Source: an uncultured Faecalibacterium sp.
GTDB lineage: Bacteria > Bacillota > Clostridia > Oscillospirales > Ruminococcaceae
Length of the DNA stretch: 40,567 nucleotides
Reading direction: 5' to 3'
NCBI GenBank assembly: GCA_900551435.1
Contig: URVW01000013.1
Span: 1 to 40,567 of the forward strand
Shown piece after piece: positions 28,653 through 37,340 of this stretch (its first letter is position 1; every line of letters begins with the position of its first letter). The notes under the pieces were generated by a model. It was not told the DNA's origin. It did no database searches and saw nothing but the letters and a program-made list of their open reading frames with translations. The position numbers and the translations under genes are program-made.

Positions 28653-31448
28653 TTGGCTAAGAATAAGTCTCAGTACGACAGTACGCTGAATCTGCCCAAG
28701 ACCCTGTTCGAAATGCGCGCAGGTCTGCCCAAAAAGGAGCCTGTGATGCTCAAGGACTGGGAGGACAACGACCTGTACAACAACCTCATCAAGCACAACG
28801 ACGGCAAGCCCAAGTTCGTTCTGCACGATGGCCCTCCGTATGCAAACGGCAACATCCACATGGGCACGGCGCTGAACAAGATCATCAAGGATATCATCAT
28901 CCGCGAGAAGAACATGGACGGCTATCAGGCCCCCTATGTGCCCGGTTTTGATACCCACGGTCTGCCCATCGAGCTGAAGGCTCTGTCCTCCGTCGGCGAG
29001 AAGAAGAAGGACATCTCCAAGCTGGAACTGCGCCAGATCTGCGAAAAGTTCGCCACCGAGCACATCGACATCATGAGCGACCAGTTCAAGCGTCTGGGCG
29101 TCATCGGCGACTTCGAGCATCCCTATCTGACCCTGAAGCCCGAGTTCGAGGCTCGTCAGATCGAGATCTTCGGCGAGATGGCCAAGAAGGGCTACATCTA
29201 CAAGGGTTTGAAGCCCGTGTACTGGTGTCCTGACTGCCGCACCGCTCTGGCGGAAGCTGAGATCGAGTACGGCGAGGACGAGTGCGATTCCATCTTCGTC
29301 CGCTTCCACGTTTCGCAGGACCCCAACGGCGTGCTGGCAAAGTACGGCATCCCGATGGACAAGACCTACTTCGTGATCTGGACCACCACCACTTGGACCC
29401 TGCCCGCCAACGAGGCCATCTGCCTGAACGGCCAGTTCGAGTATTCCTTCGTCAAGATCGGCGAGGAGTACCACATCATGGCCACCGAGCTGGTCAAGAG
29501 CGTCATGGATGCATGCCACATCACCGAGTATGAGGTGGTCGGCGAGCCGGTCAGCGGCGCAGAGTTCGAGCTGATGCGCTACAACCACGTTTATCTGCCC
29601 AAGGAAGGCTATGTCATCCTCGGCGACCACGTCACCCTCGAGAGCGGTTCTGGCTGTGTCCACACCGCCGGCGGCCACGGCGTCGATGACTTCAATGTCT
29701 GCCAGAAGTATCCGCAGGTCGCCATCACCGTCCCCGTGGATGACGGCGGCTATCTGACCGAACTGGCTGGCAAGTACGCTGGTCAGCGCGTCTGGGCGGC
29801 CAACAAGACCATTCTGGCCGACCTGACTGCTTCCGGCGCTGTCATGGGCCAGCTGCACATCAAGCATCAGTATCCGCACTGCTGGCGCTGCCACAACCCC
29901 ATCATCTTCCGTGCGACCGAACAGTGGTTCTGCTCTGTGGCAAAGTTCCGCGAGGACGTCTACAAGGCCATCGACACCGTTCAGTGGATGCCCGACTGGG
30001 GCCACGACCGCATGAAGGGCATGGTCCGCGACCGCAACGACTGGTGCATCAGCCGTCAGCGCACTTGGGGCGTGCCCATCCCGGCCTTCTACTGCAAGAA
30101 GTGCGGCGCTTACCACATCACCGACACCACCATCAAGGCCGTCAGCGAGCTGTTCCGCAAGGAAGGTTCTGACGCTTGGTACAAGTATGACGCAGAGCAG
30201 ATCATCCCCGCTGGTGAGGTCTGCGAGAAGTGCGGCGCATCCGAGTGGACCAAGGACACCGACATCATGGACGTCTGGTTCGATTCCGGTTCCACCCACG
30301 CCGCCGTTCTGGAAGAGCGCCCCGAGCTGCACTTCCCGGCCGATATGTATATGGAGGGCGGCGACCAGTTCCGCGGCTGGTTCCAGTCCAGTCTGCTGAC
30401 CAGCGTTGCTTCCAAGGGCTGCGCACCGTATAAGTCGGTCCTGTGCCACGGCTGGGTCGTGGACGAGCAGGGCAAGCAGATGCACAAGAGCGCTGGCAAC
30501 GGCGTGGAGCCGAGCGAGATCATCAAGGACTACGGCGCTGATATCATCCGTCTGTGGGTCGCTTCTTCCGACTACACCGTTGACGTGCGTGCCGGCAAGA
30601 ACATCTTTAAGCAGCTGAGCGAGGCTTACCGCAAGATCCGCAACACTGCCCGCTTCATTCTGGGCAACCTCGACGGCTTCGATCCCAACACCGATTGTGT
30701 GGCGGACGACCAGCTGCAGGAGATCGACCGCTGGGCACTGGCCGCTCTGGATGACCTGATCGTGGCATCCAAGGCGGGCTACGATGTGTACGACTTCAAC
30801 AAGGTCTACCACGCCGTTTACAACTTCTGCGTCGTCGCAATGTCCAACTTCTATCTGGATGTGACCAAGGACCGCCTGTACTGCACCAATGGCGCTGCCC
30901 GCCGTGCGGCACAGACCACCATGTACAAGATCCTCGTCGCTCTGGACAAGATCATCGCCCCCATCCTCTGCTTCACCAGTCAGGAGATCTGGGACTTCCT
31001 GCCCAAGATGGACGGCATGAACAAGTATGTCGTCTTTGAGGACATGCCCAAGGCGGGCGAGTATGCCGCCGATGAGGCCTTCAAGGCAAAGTGGGCACAG
31101 CTCATCGCCGTGCGCGACGAGGTCAAGAAGGTGCTGGAGCAGGCCCGTGCTGAAAAGCTGATCGGTGCTTCTCTGGAAGCTTCCGTCACCCTGTACTGCA
31201 ATGATGCCGTCTATGACCTGCTGAACAGCATCCCCATGGACGAGCTGGCAGACCTGATGATCGTCTCCCATGTGGAGCTGGTCAAGGGCGAGGGCGGCGC
31301 TGCCTCCGCGGTCGAGGGTCTGGGCGTTGCCGCGGCTCACGCCACCGGCGACAAGTGCGAGCGCTGCTGGAAGTATTCCGCAGACATCGGCACGCACCCG
31401 GCTCACCCCACCCTCTGCGCACGCTGCGCAAGCGTGGTGGAAGCATAA
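28653..31448 (+). CDS. ileS: Isoleucyl-tRNA synthetase
   Basis: 931 residues, class Ia synthetase charging tRNA-Ile. HIGH motif in PYANGNIHMGTALNK (H69-M-G-T72), a CP1 editing domain (about 190-400, with TTTTWTLPANEAICL), and the KMSKS loop in the form MHKSAGN (610-616). The C-terminal zinc finger CERC...CARC uses C902, C905, C922 and C925. TTG start with an AGAGGAG site. Its place behind divIVA is the usual Firmicute arrangement. Only 39 bases separate it from divIVA, so there is no room for the T-box riboswitch that often governs ileS. Ends at a strong terminator. Confidence 0.98.
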   Translation: MAKNKSQYDSTLNLPKTLFEMRAGLPKKEPVMLKDWEDNDLYNNLIKHNDGKPKFVLHDGPPYANGNIHMGTALNKIIKDIIIREKNMDGYQAPYVPGFDTHGLPIELKALSSVGEKKKDISKLELRQICEKFATEHIDIMSDQFKRLGVIGDFEHPYLTLKPEFEARQIEIFGEMAKKGYIYKGLKPVYWCPDCRTALAEAEIEYGEDECDSIFVRFHVSQDPNGVLAKYGIPMDKTYFVIWTTTTWTLPANEAICLNGQFEYSFVKIGEEYHIMATELVKSVMDACHITEYEVVGEPVSGAEFELMRYNHVYLPKEGYVILGDHVTLESGSGCVHTAGGHGVDDFNVCQKYPQVAITVPVDDGGYLTELAGKYAGQRVWAANKTILADLTASGAVMGQLHIKHQYPHCWRCHNPIIFRATEQWFCSVAKFREDVYKAIDTVQWMPDWGHDRMKGMVRDRNDWCISRQRTWGVPIPAFYCKKCGAYHITDTTIKAVSELFRKEGSDAWYKYDAEQIIPAGEVCEKCGASEWTKDTDIMDVWFDSGSTHAAVLEERPELHFPADMYMEGGDQFRGWFQSSLLTSVASKGCAPYKSVLCHGWVVDEQGKQMHKSAGNGVEPSEIIKDYGADIIRLWVASSDYTVDVRAGKNIFKQLSEAYRKIRNTARFILGNLDGFDPNTDCVADDQLQEIDRWALAALDDLIVASKAGYDVYDFNKVYHAVYNFCVVAMSNFYLDVTKDRLYCTNGAARRAAQTTMYKILVALDKIIAPILCFTSQEIWDFLPKMDGMNKYVVFEDMPKAGEYAADEAFKAKWAQLIAVRDEVKKVLEQARAEKLIGASLEASVTLYCNDAVYDLLNSIPMDELADLMIVSHVELVKGEGGAASAVEGLGVAAAHATGDKCERCWKYSADIGTHPAHPTLCARCASVVEA

Positions 31449-31469
31449 GGCTTTTTCCGTTTGAACGCT

Positions 31470-31505
31470 GCGGCGCTCCTTTCGAGCAGGGGAGCGCCGC
31501 TTTTT
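31470..31505 (+). terminator. Terminator after ileS
   Basis: GCGGCGCTCC (31470-31479) and GGAGCGCCGC (31491-31500) pair perfectly over an 11-base loop and are followed by five T. Because no clear promoter lies between it and lspA, some read-through is expected. Confidence 0.92.
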
Positions 31506-31553
31506 GGTATCATGAAAACAGGCGGCTCGTGCCGCCGTTGGGAGTATTTCGTT

Positions 31554-32033
31554 ATGGCTTTTGTGATCTTCAACCTGCTGTGTGTGGCGGCGCTGGTCGG
31601 CATCGATCAGGCCATCAAGCTGTGGGCGGTCAGCGCGCTGCAGCCCGTGGGCGCGATGCCGCTGATCCCGCATGTGGTGGAGCTTCGGTTCGTGCTCAAT
31701 CAGGGCATGGCGTTCAGTCTGCTCAGCGGCAAGCAGCTGTTTTTGATCGTGGCCACGAGCGCGGCGCTGCTTCTGGTGGCCTACTGGCTGTTTTTCCGCA
31801 GCTGGAAGAATCCTTTGCAGCAGGCAGCCCTGATCTTGGTCTTGGGCGGCGGCATCGGCAACCTGATCGACCGTGTGCTGAACGGCGAGGTCGTGGATTA
31901 CATCAACCTGCTGTTCATGCGCTTCGCGGTGTTCAACTTTGCGGATATCTGCGTCTGTGTGGGCGTGGCGCTCTGGGTGCTGGTCATCTTTTTGGAAGAG
32001 CTGCACTCCGGCGACGGCGCAAAGGAGCAGTAA
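31554..32033 (+). CDS. lspA: Lipoprotein signal peptidase (signal peptidase II)
   Basis: 159 residues from the ATG at 31554 (GGGAG nine bases upstream; the longer reading begins inside the terminator). Four membrane segments; removes the signal peptide of prolipoproteins such as the binding protein at 1876-3234. Catalytic aspartates are D115 (in GNLIDRVLNGEVVDYI) and D131 (in FNFADICV), both in their conserved blocks. A small hairpin GGCGGC-TCGT-GCCGCC (31521-31536) lies in its leader. Followed after 3 bp by the pseudouridine synthase, matching the lspA-rluD pair common in Firmicutes. Confidence 0.96.
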   Translation: MAFVIFNLLCVAALVGIDQAIKLWAVSALQPVGAMPLIPHVVELRFVLNQGMAFSLLSGKQLFLIVATSAALLLVAYWLFFRSWKNPLQQAALILVLGGGIGNLIDRVLNGEVVDYINLLFMRFAVFNFADICVCVGVALWVLVIFLEELHSGDGAKEQ

Positions 32034-32036
32034 ACC

Positions 32037-32981
32037 ATGGAACAGCGTGAATTTATCGTGGAAGCAGAAGGCGCGGGCCAGCGCATCGACCGCTTTCTGA
32101 GCGGCGAGGACACCGGCCTGTCCCGCAGCGCGCTGCAGGGGCTGGTCGCGGACGGCCATGTGCTGTGCAACGGCAAAGCCCCGGCCAAGAGTCTGAAGCT
32201 CAAGGCGGGAGACATCATCCTGCTGGAGATCCCGGATGCAAAGCCCATCGAGGCCGTGCCGCAGGATATCCCGCTGGATATCGTGTATGAGGACGAGCAT
32301 CTGCTGGTGGTCAACAAGCCCAAGGGGATGGTCGTCCACCCGGCCCCGGGCAACCCGGACGGGACCCTTGTGAATGCGCTGTTGTGGCATTGCAAGGGGA
32401 GCCTTTCGGGCATCGGCGGGGAGATCCGCCCCGGCATCGTCCACCGCATCGACAAGGACACCAGCGGTCTGCTGGTCGTCGCCAAGGATGATGCGACCCA
32501 CATCGGGCTGTCCCAGCAGATGGCGGTCCACAGCGTGGAACGCGCCTACAACACCATCGTTTATGGCGGCTTTGCGCAGGACGAGGGCTTTGTGGAATCC
32601 AACTTAGGCCGCTCCAAGACCGACCGCAAGAAAATGGCGGTCTATCCGGCCAGCGAGCCGCACACCAAGTATGCCTACACGGGCTATAAAGTGCTGGAAC
32701 GGCTGGGCGAGTTCACGATGCTGGAATGCCGCCTGAAAACCGGGCGGACCCATCAGATTCGTGTGCACATGGCGTCCATCCACCACCCGGTGGCGGGTGA
32801 CCCGGTCTATGGACCGCACAACTGCATCACCAGTCTGCACGGCCAGTGCCTCCACGCCAAGACGCTGGGCTTCGTCCACCCCATCACGGGCGAGTTCCTG
32901 CGGTTCGACTCGGAACTTCCGGATTACTTTACCCACTTTCTGACCACACTCCGTCATCGCACAGGAGGGAACAACGAATGA
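32037..32981 (+). CDS. RluA/RluD-family 23S rRNA pseudouridine synthase
   Basis: 314 residues. An N-terminal S4 domain (about 12-65, GQRIDRFLSGEDTGLSRSALQGLVADGHVLCNGK) precedes the catalytic domain with HRIDKDTSGLLVVAK, where D139 is the nucleophile, and the family-typical GRTHQIRVHM. It is the YlyB/RluD-type enzyme that usually sits next to lspA and modifies large-subunit rRNA; exact positions modified are not deducible. The ATG follows AAAGGAG inside the end of lspA. Its stop overlaps the next ATG by four bases. Confidence 0.95.
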   Translation: MEQREFIVEAEGAGQRIDRFLSGEDTGLSRSALQGLVADGHVLCNGKAPAKSLKLKAGDIILLEIPDAKPIEAVPQDIPLDIVYEDEHLLVVNKPKGMVVHPAPGNPDGTLVNALLWHCKGSLSGIGGEIRPGIVHRIDKDTSGLLVVAKDDATHIGLSQQMAVHSVERAYNTIVYGGFAQDEGFVESNLGRSKTDRKKMAVYPASEPHTKYAYTGYKVLERLGEFTMLECRLKTGRTHQIRVHMASIHHPVAGDPVYGPHNCITSLHGQCLHAKTLGFVHPITGEFLRFDSELPDYFTHFLTTLRHRTGGNNE

Positions 32982-33811
32982 GTGATTCCATTGAAAATAC
33001 GCTGGTCCTCTGCGATCTGGACAACCTTCTGCTGAACGCCGAGGGCGATTTTCCGCAGCTGAACCGCGATGTGCTGCAGTTATTTGCCAGCCGCGGCGGC
33101 AAGCTGACCGTGTTTTCGCAGCGGTCGCCCCGGGTGGTCCGCTCGCTGCTGAGCGGCATCCGGCTCAGCGCCCCGGCGCTGGTCTGCGGCGGAACGCTGG
33201 CCTATAACTTCGCCGAGGGCAGCGGCACGGCCCTGTGCAGCTTTACCGGCATGGAGGAATCCGTCCTGAAGGCTCTGCCCTCGGTGGCGGGCGTCGGCAT
33301 CGCGCTGCAGATGCGGGACGGCTCCACCCGGGTCCTGCGGATGAGCGAAGCGCTGGAAGCGCATCTGCGGCAGGAGTGGACCTCCTTCGTCCTGAGCAAT
33401 GCGGCGGATGTCAAGGGTGAGGACGTCCTGCGCATCCTGTTCTATCAGGACAAAAAGCAGACGGCGCTTCTGCCCGTGCTGGACAAGGCGCTGGGCGATA
33501 CGGCGGCATTCCTGCGGGTCGAGCGTCTGCGCCCGGATGTGCTGGCGCTGGTCCCGGGCGTCGTGTCCGGCAATGCGATGCTGAACGCAGTCTGTCCGGC
33601 GTCCGGCTATTCGCCGGAACAGCTGACGGTGCTGGCTGACTGCGGCCCAATGCTGGAACTGGTCCGTCTGGCGGGACACAGCGTCGTTCCGGCGGATGCC
33701 CCGGCCGAACTGCGCCTTGCCGCCCGTCAGACGACACTAACGGATCACGATACCGGTGCGGCTGCAGAGCTTTTGTACGGCATGGTCCGCACTTCTGAAA
33801 CATCTGCGTAA
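32978..33811 (+). CDS. Cof-like HAD-fold protein with degraded catalytic motifs
   Basis: 277 residues from the ATG that overlaps the previous stop (ATGA), behind AGGAGGG. The order of segments follows Cof-type HAD phosphatases: motif I VLCDLDNLLLN (D13, D15, but Asn-Leu in place of Gly-Thr), motif II TVFSQRSPR, and the late region VVSGNAMLNAVC...QLTVLADCGPMLELVRLAG. In active relatives the latter reads SKGxAL and GDxxNDxxML; here the motif III Lys is missing and the END part of motif IV is deleted. The two aspartates of motif I persist. It is therefore probably a weak or non-catalytic HAD protein, perhaps ligand-binding. No link to its neighbours beyond cotranscription is evident. Confidence 0.72.
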   Translation: MSDSIENTLVLCDLDNLLLNAEGDFPQLNRDVLQLFASRGGKLTVFSQRSPRVVRSLLSGIRLSAPALVCGGTLAYNFAEGSGTALCSFTGMEESVLKALPSVAGVGIALQMRDGSTRVLRMSEALEAHLRQEWTSFVLSNAADVKGEDVLRILFYQDKKQTALLPVLDKALGDTAAFLRVERLRPDVLALVPGVVSGNAMLNAVCPASGYSPEQLTVLADCGPMLELVRLAGHSVVPADAPAELRLAARQTTLTDHDTGAAAELLYGMVRTSETSA

Positions 33812-33820
33812 AAATTGTGT

Positions 33821-33859
33821 AAAGTCTCCTGTATTTTTGATACAGGGGGCTTTCTTTTT
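33821..33859 (+). terminator. Terminator after the HAD-like gene
   Basis: Arms 33821-33834 and 33840-33853 give 14 pairs (two G-U) over a 5-base loop, followed by CTTTTT. It ends the lspA-rluD-HAD transcript. Confidence 0.85.
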
Positions 33860-33877
33860 GGAGGAAAGTCAGGTACA

Positions 33878-34237
33878 ATGGAGAAAACCAGTTCACAGAA
33901 CGTGCACCGGAAACGGGAGCGCCTGTTTTTGCTCTGCGCGGCCCTTGCAGCGGCGTGCTGCATCGGGCTGGCGGTCTGGTTCGCGCCGCCCAAGGCGGGA
34001 GCCATGCCGGGTGCGGTGGAAACGACCCCGATGGTCCAGCTGACGCGGGTCGATCTGAACACCGCCGATCTGGAAACGCTCTGTTTATTGCCGGACGTCG
34101 GCGAAAAGCGGGCACAGGCCATCTTGGACTACCGCCGGGAGCATGGACCGTTCCGGCGGGTGGCGGACGCCGCCAATGTGCCGGGACTGACCGAAAGCAT
34201 CGTGGCAGAGTGGAACGAACTGGCGTATGTGAGCTGA
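33878..34237 (+). CDS. ComEA-like helix-hairpin-helix protein
   Basis: 119 residues from the ATG at 33878. A basic N terminus and one membrane segment (about 18-36, LFLLCAALAAACCIGLAVWF) lead, after a short linker, to tandem helix-hairpin-helix motifs (VDLNTADLETLCLLPDVGEKRAQAILDYRREHGPFRRVADAANVPG), so the DNA-binding part should face outside. ComEA is the membrane DNA receptor of natural transformation. No comEC or other competence gene is in the window and the usual linker and length are shorter than in B. subtilis (205), so a general name is safer. GGAGGAAA lies about 10 bases upstream; no clear promoter was found between it and the preceding terminator. Confidence 0.82.
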   Translation: MEKTSSQNVHRKRERLFLLCAALAAACCIGLAVWFAPPKAGAMPGAVETTPMVQLTRVDLNTADLETLCLLPDVGEKRAQAILDYRREHGPFRRVADAANVPGLTESIVAEWNELAYVS

Positions 34238-34263
34238 ACAAACCCGGGAAAAGGGGAGAAATT

Positions 34264-36660
34264 ATGAAAGAGGATACCATTTTCATCAACCGTGAGCTGA
34301 GCTGGCTGGACTTCAACCGCCGCGTGCTCGTGCTGGGCAAGGACAAAAATGTTCCGCTGGGGGAGCAGGTCAAGTTTTTGGCGATCTACGGCTCCAATCT
34401 GGATGAGTTCTTCATGGTGCGTGTCGGTTCGCTGCAGGAGCGGGCCAACCTGATGCACGGCAAAAAGGACAAGCGCGAGAACAAGACGAACATGACGGCG
34501 GAAGAACAGCTGAACGCCATCATGCCCAAAACGGCCCATCTGCAGGAGGACTGCGATAAATACTACGAAAAAGCGCTGGAAAATCTGGCGGACTGCGGCT
34601 ATAAAAAGGTGGATTTCGATTCGCTTTCCAAAGAGGAAGAGCACTTCTGGAAAAAATACTTCCAAAGCGAACTGTTCCCCATCCTCAGCCCGCAGATCGT
34701 GGACAGCCGCCACCCGTTCCCATTCCTGCGCAACAAGGAAATCTATCTTGGCGTGCTGCTCAAGGAGCGGGGCGAGCAGAGCCTTGGCATGATCCCCATT
34801 TCCAGCCAGATGGAGCGGTTACAGCTGGTCCGCCGCGAGGGCCGCACCGAGTTCGCGCTGACCGAAGAACTGGTGCTCCACTACGCTTCGCTGATCTTCG
34901 GCAGGGATGCCGTGCAGGAAAAGTGCCTCTTCCGGGTGACCCGCAATGCGGACATCGACGTGAAAGAGGGGATGATGGACCACGATATCGACTATCGCGA
35001 GATCATGGCCGACCTGCTCAAGCGTCGCCGCAAGCTGGCGGCAGTCCGGCTTCAGGTCACGCCCACGGCTCCGCAGGAGATCGTGCGCATCCTCTGCGAA
35101 AAGCTGGAATTGACGCACAAGCGCGTTTTTGCGCAGAAGAGCCCGCTGGACCTGAGCTTCTTCTACAAGCTGACGGCCAAAATGGAAGCGGACGGGCATC
35201 CCGAGCTGTTCTATCCCTCGGCCCGCCCGATGCTCCCGCCGCAGGACTACGACCTGGCCGCCGAGGTGCAGAAGCATGACGTCCTGCTCAGCTATCCGTA
35301 TCAGTCTATCCGGCCCTTCATCGCGATGCTGAAAAAGGCCGCGCAGGACCCCGATGTCATTTCCATCAAGATGACTCTCTACCGCATGGCGCGGGAATCG
35401 CAGATCGTTCAGGCGCTGATGGAAGCGGCCGAAAACGGCAAGGAAGTGGTCGCGCTGGTGGAACTGCGCGCCCGCTTCGACGAGCAGAACAACATCGACT
35501 GGTCCAAGCAGCTGGAAGAAGCGGGCTGTACCGTGCTGTATGGCTTCGATGACTACAAGGTGCACTCCAAGCTGACCCTCATCACCAAAAAAGGCAAGCA
35601 GGGCTACAGCTATATCACCCAGATCGGCACGGGCAACTACAACGAAAAGACCAGCGAGCTGTACACCGACTATTCCTTCATCACCGCAGACCCGGACATC
35701 GGCGAGGAAGCGTCGAATGTGTTCCAGAATCTTGCAGTACAGAAATTGACGGAGAACAGCGATAAAATGCTGGTAGCGCCCCTGCGGTTCAAGAGCGTCC
35801 TGCTGGATGAGATGGACCGCGTCATCACGGCGGCGCGGCTGGGCCGTCCGGCGTCTATGATCCTCAAGAACAACTCCATCTCGGACCGCGATATCATCCT
35901 GAAGCTGCAGGAAGCCAGCTGTGCGGGCGTCCACATCGATATGATCGTCCGCGGCATCTGCTGTGTCCGCGCCGAAGTGCCCGGAAAGACCGAGAATCTG
36001 CACATCCGCAGTCTGGTGGGCCGCTATCTGGAGCATGGCCGTATCTACAGCTTCTACGATGGGATCACGACCCGCATTTATATCGCGTCCGGCGACTTCC
36101 TCACCCGCAACACCGAGTGCCGCGTGGAAGTCGGCGTCCGGGTCGAGGACCCGGTGCTCATCCAGAAGCTCAGCGATATCTTGCAGTTGCAGCTGCGGGA
36201 TAACGTCAACGCCCGCGAGATGCAGGCGGACGGCAGCTACCAGAAGGTCAAACCGGCTCCCGGCGAGGAGCTGGTCAACGGCCAGATGGGAATGTATGAA
36301 CTGCTGAAAGATGACTGGACCCGCCGGGAGCTGAAAGCGGCAAAAGAGCCGGAAGCCCCCAAAGCGGCGGCTCCGGAACAGCCCGCACAAGAGAGCGTTT
36401 CGCCGGAAGCACCCGCTCCTGTGGTAGAAGCGCCTTCGGCACAGCCGACGCCGGAAGCAAAACCGGAACCGGTGCAGGAAGCTCCCAAGCCGGAACCGGC
36501 TCCTGCGGAAATGCCGAAAGTGGAAGCGACTCCGGCAAAAGCGCCGAAGGCTGAGCCGGTTTCTTCCCCGAAGCCGCCGCACATGGTAACAGCGGCGAAA
36601 TCTGAAAAACAAGCGCCGAAGGGGATTCTGGAGCGCATCCATCGCTGGTTCCACCGATAA
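34264..36660 (+). CDS. ppk1: Polyphosphate kinase 1 with a long low-complexity C-terminal tail
   Basis: 798 residues; reversibly makes polyphosphate from ATP. N-terminal FINRELSWLDFNRRVL is the signature opening. The autophosphorylated histidine is H434 in DDYKVHSKL, and the second conserved histidine is H591 in RYLEHGRIYSF. The PPK1 core ends near residue 690, as usual. The remaining about 106 residues are Pro/Ala/Glu/Lys-rich (PEAPKA-, PKPEPAPAE-like units) and finish in a short basic-aromatic segment, GILERIHRWFHR. This tail is not part of the standard family. The ATG follows AGGGGAG 26 bp after the ComEA-like gene. Ends at a terminator. Confidence 0.96.
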   Translation: MKEDTIFINRELSWLDFNRRVLVLGKDKNVPLGEQVKFLAIYGSNLDEFFMVRVGSLQERANLMHGKKDKRENKTNMTAEEQLNAIMPKTAHLQEDCDKYYEKALENLADCGYKKVDFDSLSKEEEHFWKKYFQSELFPILSPQIVDSRHPFPFLRNKEIYLGVLLKERGEQSLGMIPISSQMERLQLVRREGRTEFALTEELVLHYASLIFGRDAVQEKCLFRVTRNADIDVKEGMMDHDIDYREIMADLLKRRRKLAAVRLQVTPTAPQEIVRILCEKLELTHKRVFAQKSPLDLSFFYKLTAKMEADGHPELFYPSARPMLPPQDYDLAAEVQKHDVLLSYPYQSIRPFIAMLKKAAQDPDVISIKMTLYRMARESQIVQALMEAAENGKEVVALVELRARFDEQNNIDWSKQLEEAGCTVLYGFDDYKVHSKLTLITKKGKQGYSYITQIGTGNYNEKTSELYTDYSFITADPDIGEEASNVFQNLAVQKLTENSDKMLVAPLRFKSVLLDEMDRVITAARLGRPASMILKNNSISDRDIILKLQEASCAGVHIDMIVRGICCVRAEVPGKTENLHIRSLVGRYLEHGRIYSFYDGITTRIYIASGDFLTRNTECRVEVGVRVEDPVLIQKLSDILQLQLRDNVNAREMQADGSYQKVKPAPGEELVNGQMGMYELLKDDWTRRELKAAKEPEAPKAAAPEQPAQESVSPEAPAPVVEAPSAQPTPEAKPEPVQEAPKPEPAPAEMPKVEATPAKAPKAEPVSSPKPPHMVTAAKSEKQAPKGILERIHRWFHR

Positions 36661-36676
36661 AATCAGTTTGACAAGG

Positions 36677-36718
36677 GCAGTTTCTCTCCGCTTCTGCGGC
36701 AGAGGAACTGCTCTTTTT
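36677..36718 (+). terminator. Terminator after ppk1
   Basis: GCAGTTTCTCT (36677-36687) pairs with AGAGGAACTGC (36701-36711) with an inner CCGC-TTCT-GCGG, followed by TCTTTTT. Confidence 0.9.
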
Positions 36719-36770
36719 GGTTCTTGTTTGCGAGCATCCGGCATATGCTTTCCCAATGGAGGGCAGTCGG

Positions 36771-37340
36771 ATGCAGAGAAAACAAATGGGACGAGCAGAC
36801 TTTGAAAAAACGCTTCGGCGGGCGGCGGCAGCGGTGATTTTGGCGGTAGGGATGATAGGGCTTCTGGCGGGCGGGATGCTCGCGGCCAAGGCAGGGAAGA
36901 GTACCCCGGCGGAGACTTCGCTGAAACCGGCAGAACCAACCGAGGCCGTGAGCTTTCCGCTGGAGACCGCACATTGGCGGGTGTCGGACCCCTACGGCTG
37001 GCGGGAGGACCCCTTCACCGGCGAAGAAGCCTTTCACCGCGGGGTGGACCTTGCCTGTGCCGAAGGAACGCGGGTCTTGGCGATGCTGGACGGTACGGTG
37101 ACAGCGGCGCGGCGAAGCGAGACTTACGGCAACTATCTTCGGCTCACCCATGCCGATGGGCAGGAGACGCTTTATGCCCATTTGCAGTATCTCTATGTGC
37201 GGGCGGGCGAGGTCGTACAGAAGGGCCAGTGCTTGGGGACCGTCGGCCAGACCGGGCGGGCGACGGGCGCGCACCTGCATCTCGAATTTCTCGTGCAGGG
37301 CATCCGATACGACCCCGGAAAGGCGCTGGGTCTGCCATGA
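36771..37340 (+). CDS. M23 (LytM-fold) membrane-anchored metallopeptidase, SpoIVFA-like
   Basis: 189 residues from the ATG at 36771, with GGAGG eight or nine bases upstream. One membrane segment near 18-39, a short Pro/Ser linker, then a compact M23 domain. Zinc ligands and catalytic residues appear complete: H89 and D93 in HRGVDLAC, H137 in YAHLQYL, and HLH at 168-170. It overlaps the M50 gene by four bases. In B. subtilis, spoIVFA (M23-like regulator) and spoIVFB (M50 protease) form such a pair upstream of rplU, so this is probably the SpoIVFA counterpart; a plain peptidoglycan hydrolase is the alternative. Confidence 0.82.
   Translation: MQRKQMGRADFEKTLRRAAAAVILAVGMIGLLAGGMLAAKAGKSTPAETSLKPAEPTEAVSFPLETAHWRVSDPYGWREDPFTGEEAFHRGVDLACAEGTRVLAMLDGTVTAARRSETYGNYLRLTHADGQETLYAHLQYLYVRAGEVVQKGQCLGTVGQTGRATGAHLHLEFLVQGIRYDPGKALGLP

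Noticed and set aside
27615..32531. A 1638-codon open frame on the minus strand opposite ylmH, divIVA, ileS, lspA and rluD
   Set aside because: It lies wholly antisense to six well-recognised genes, has no ribosome site or family motif, and its low-complexity Leu/Asp/Val-rich sequence is what GC-rich codon usage yields on the opposite strand.
36726..36751. Promoter before the M23 gene (TTCTTG, 17 bases, TATGCT)
   Set aside because: Both boxes match the consensus poorly; a promoter is expected after the ppk1 terminator but this one is not convincing.
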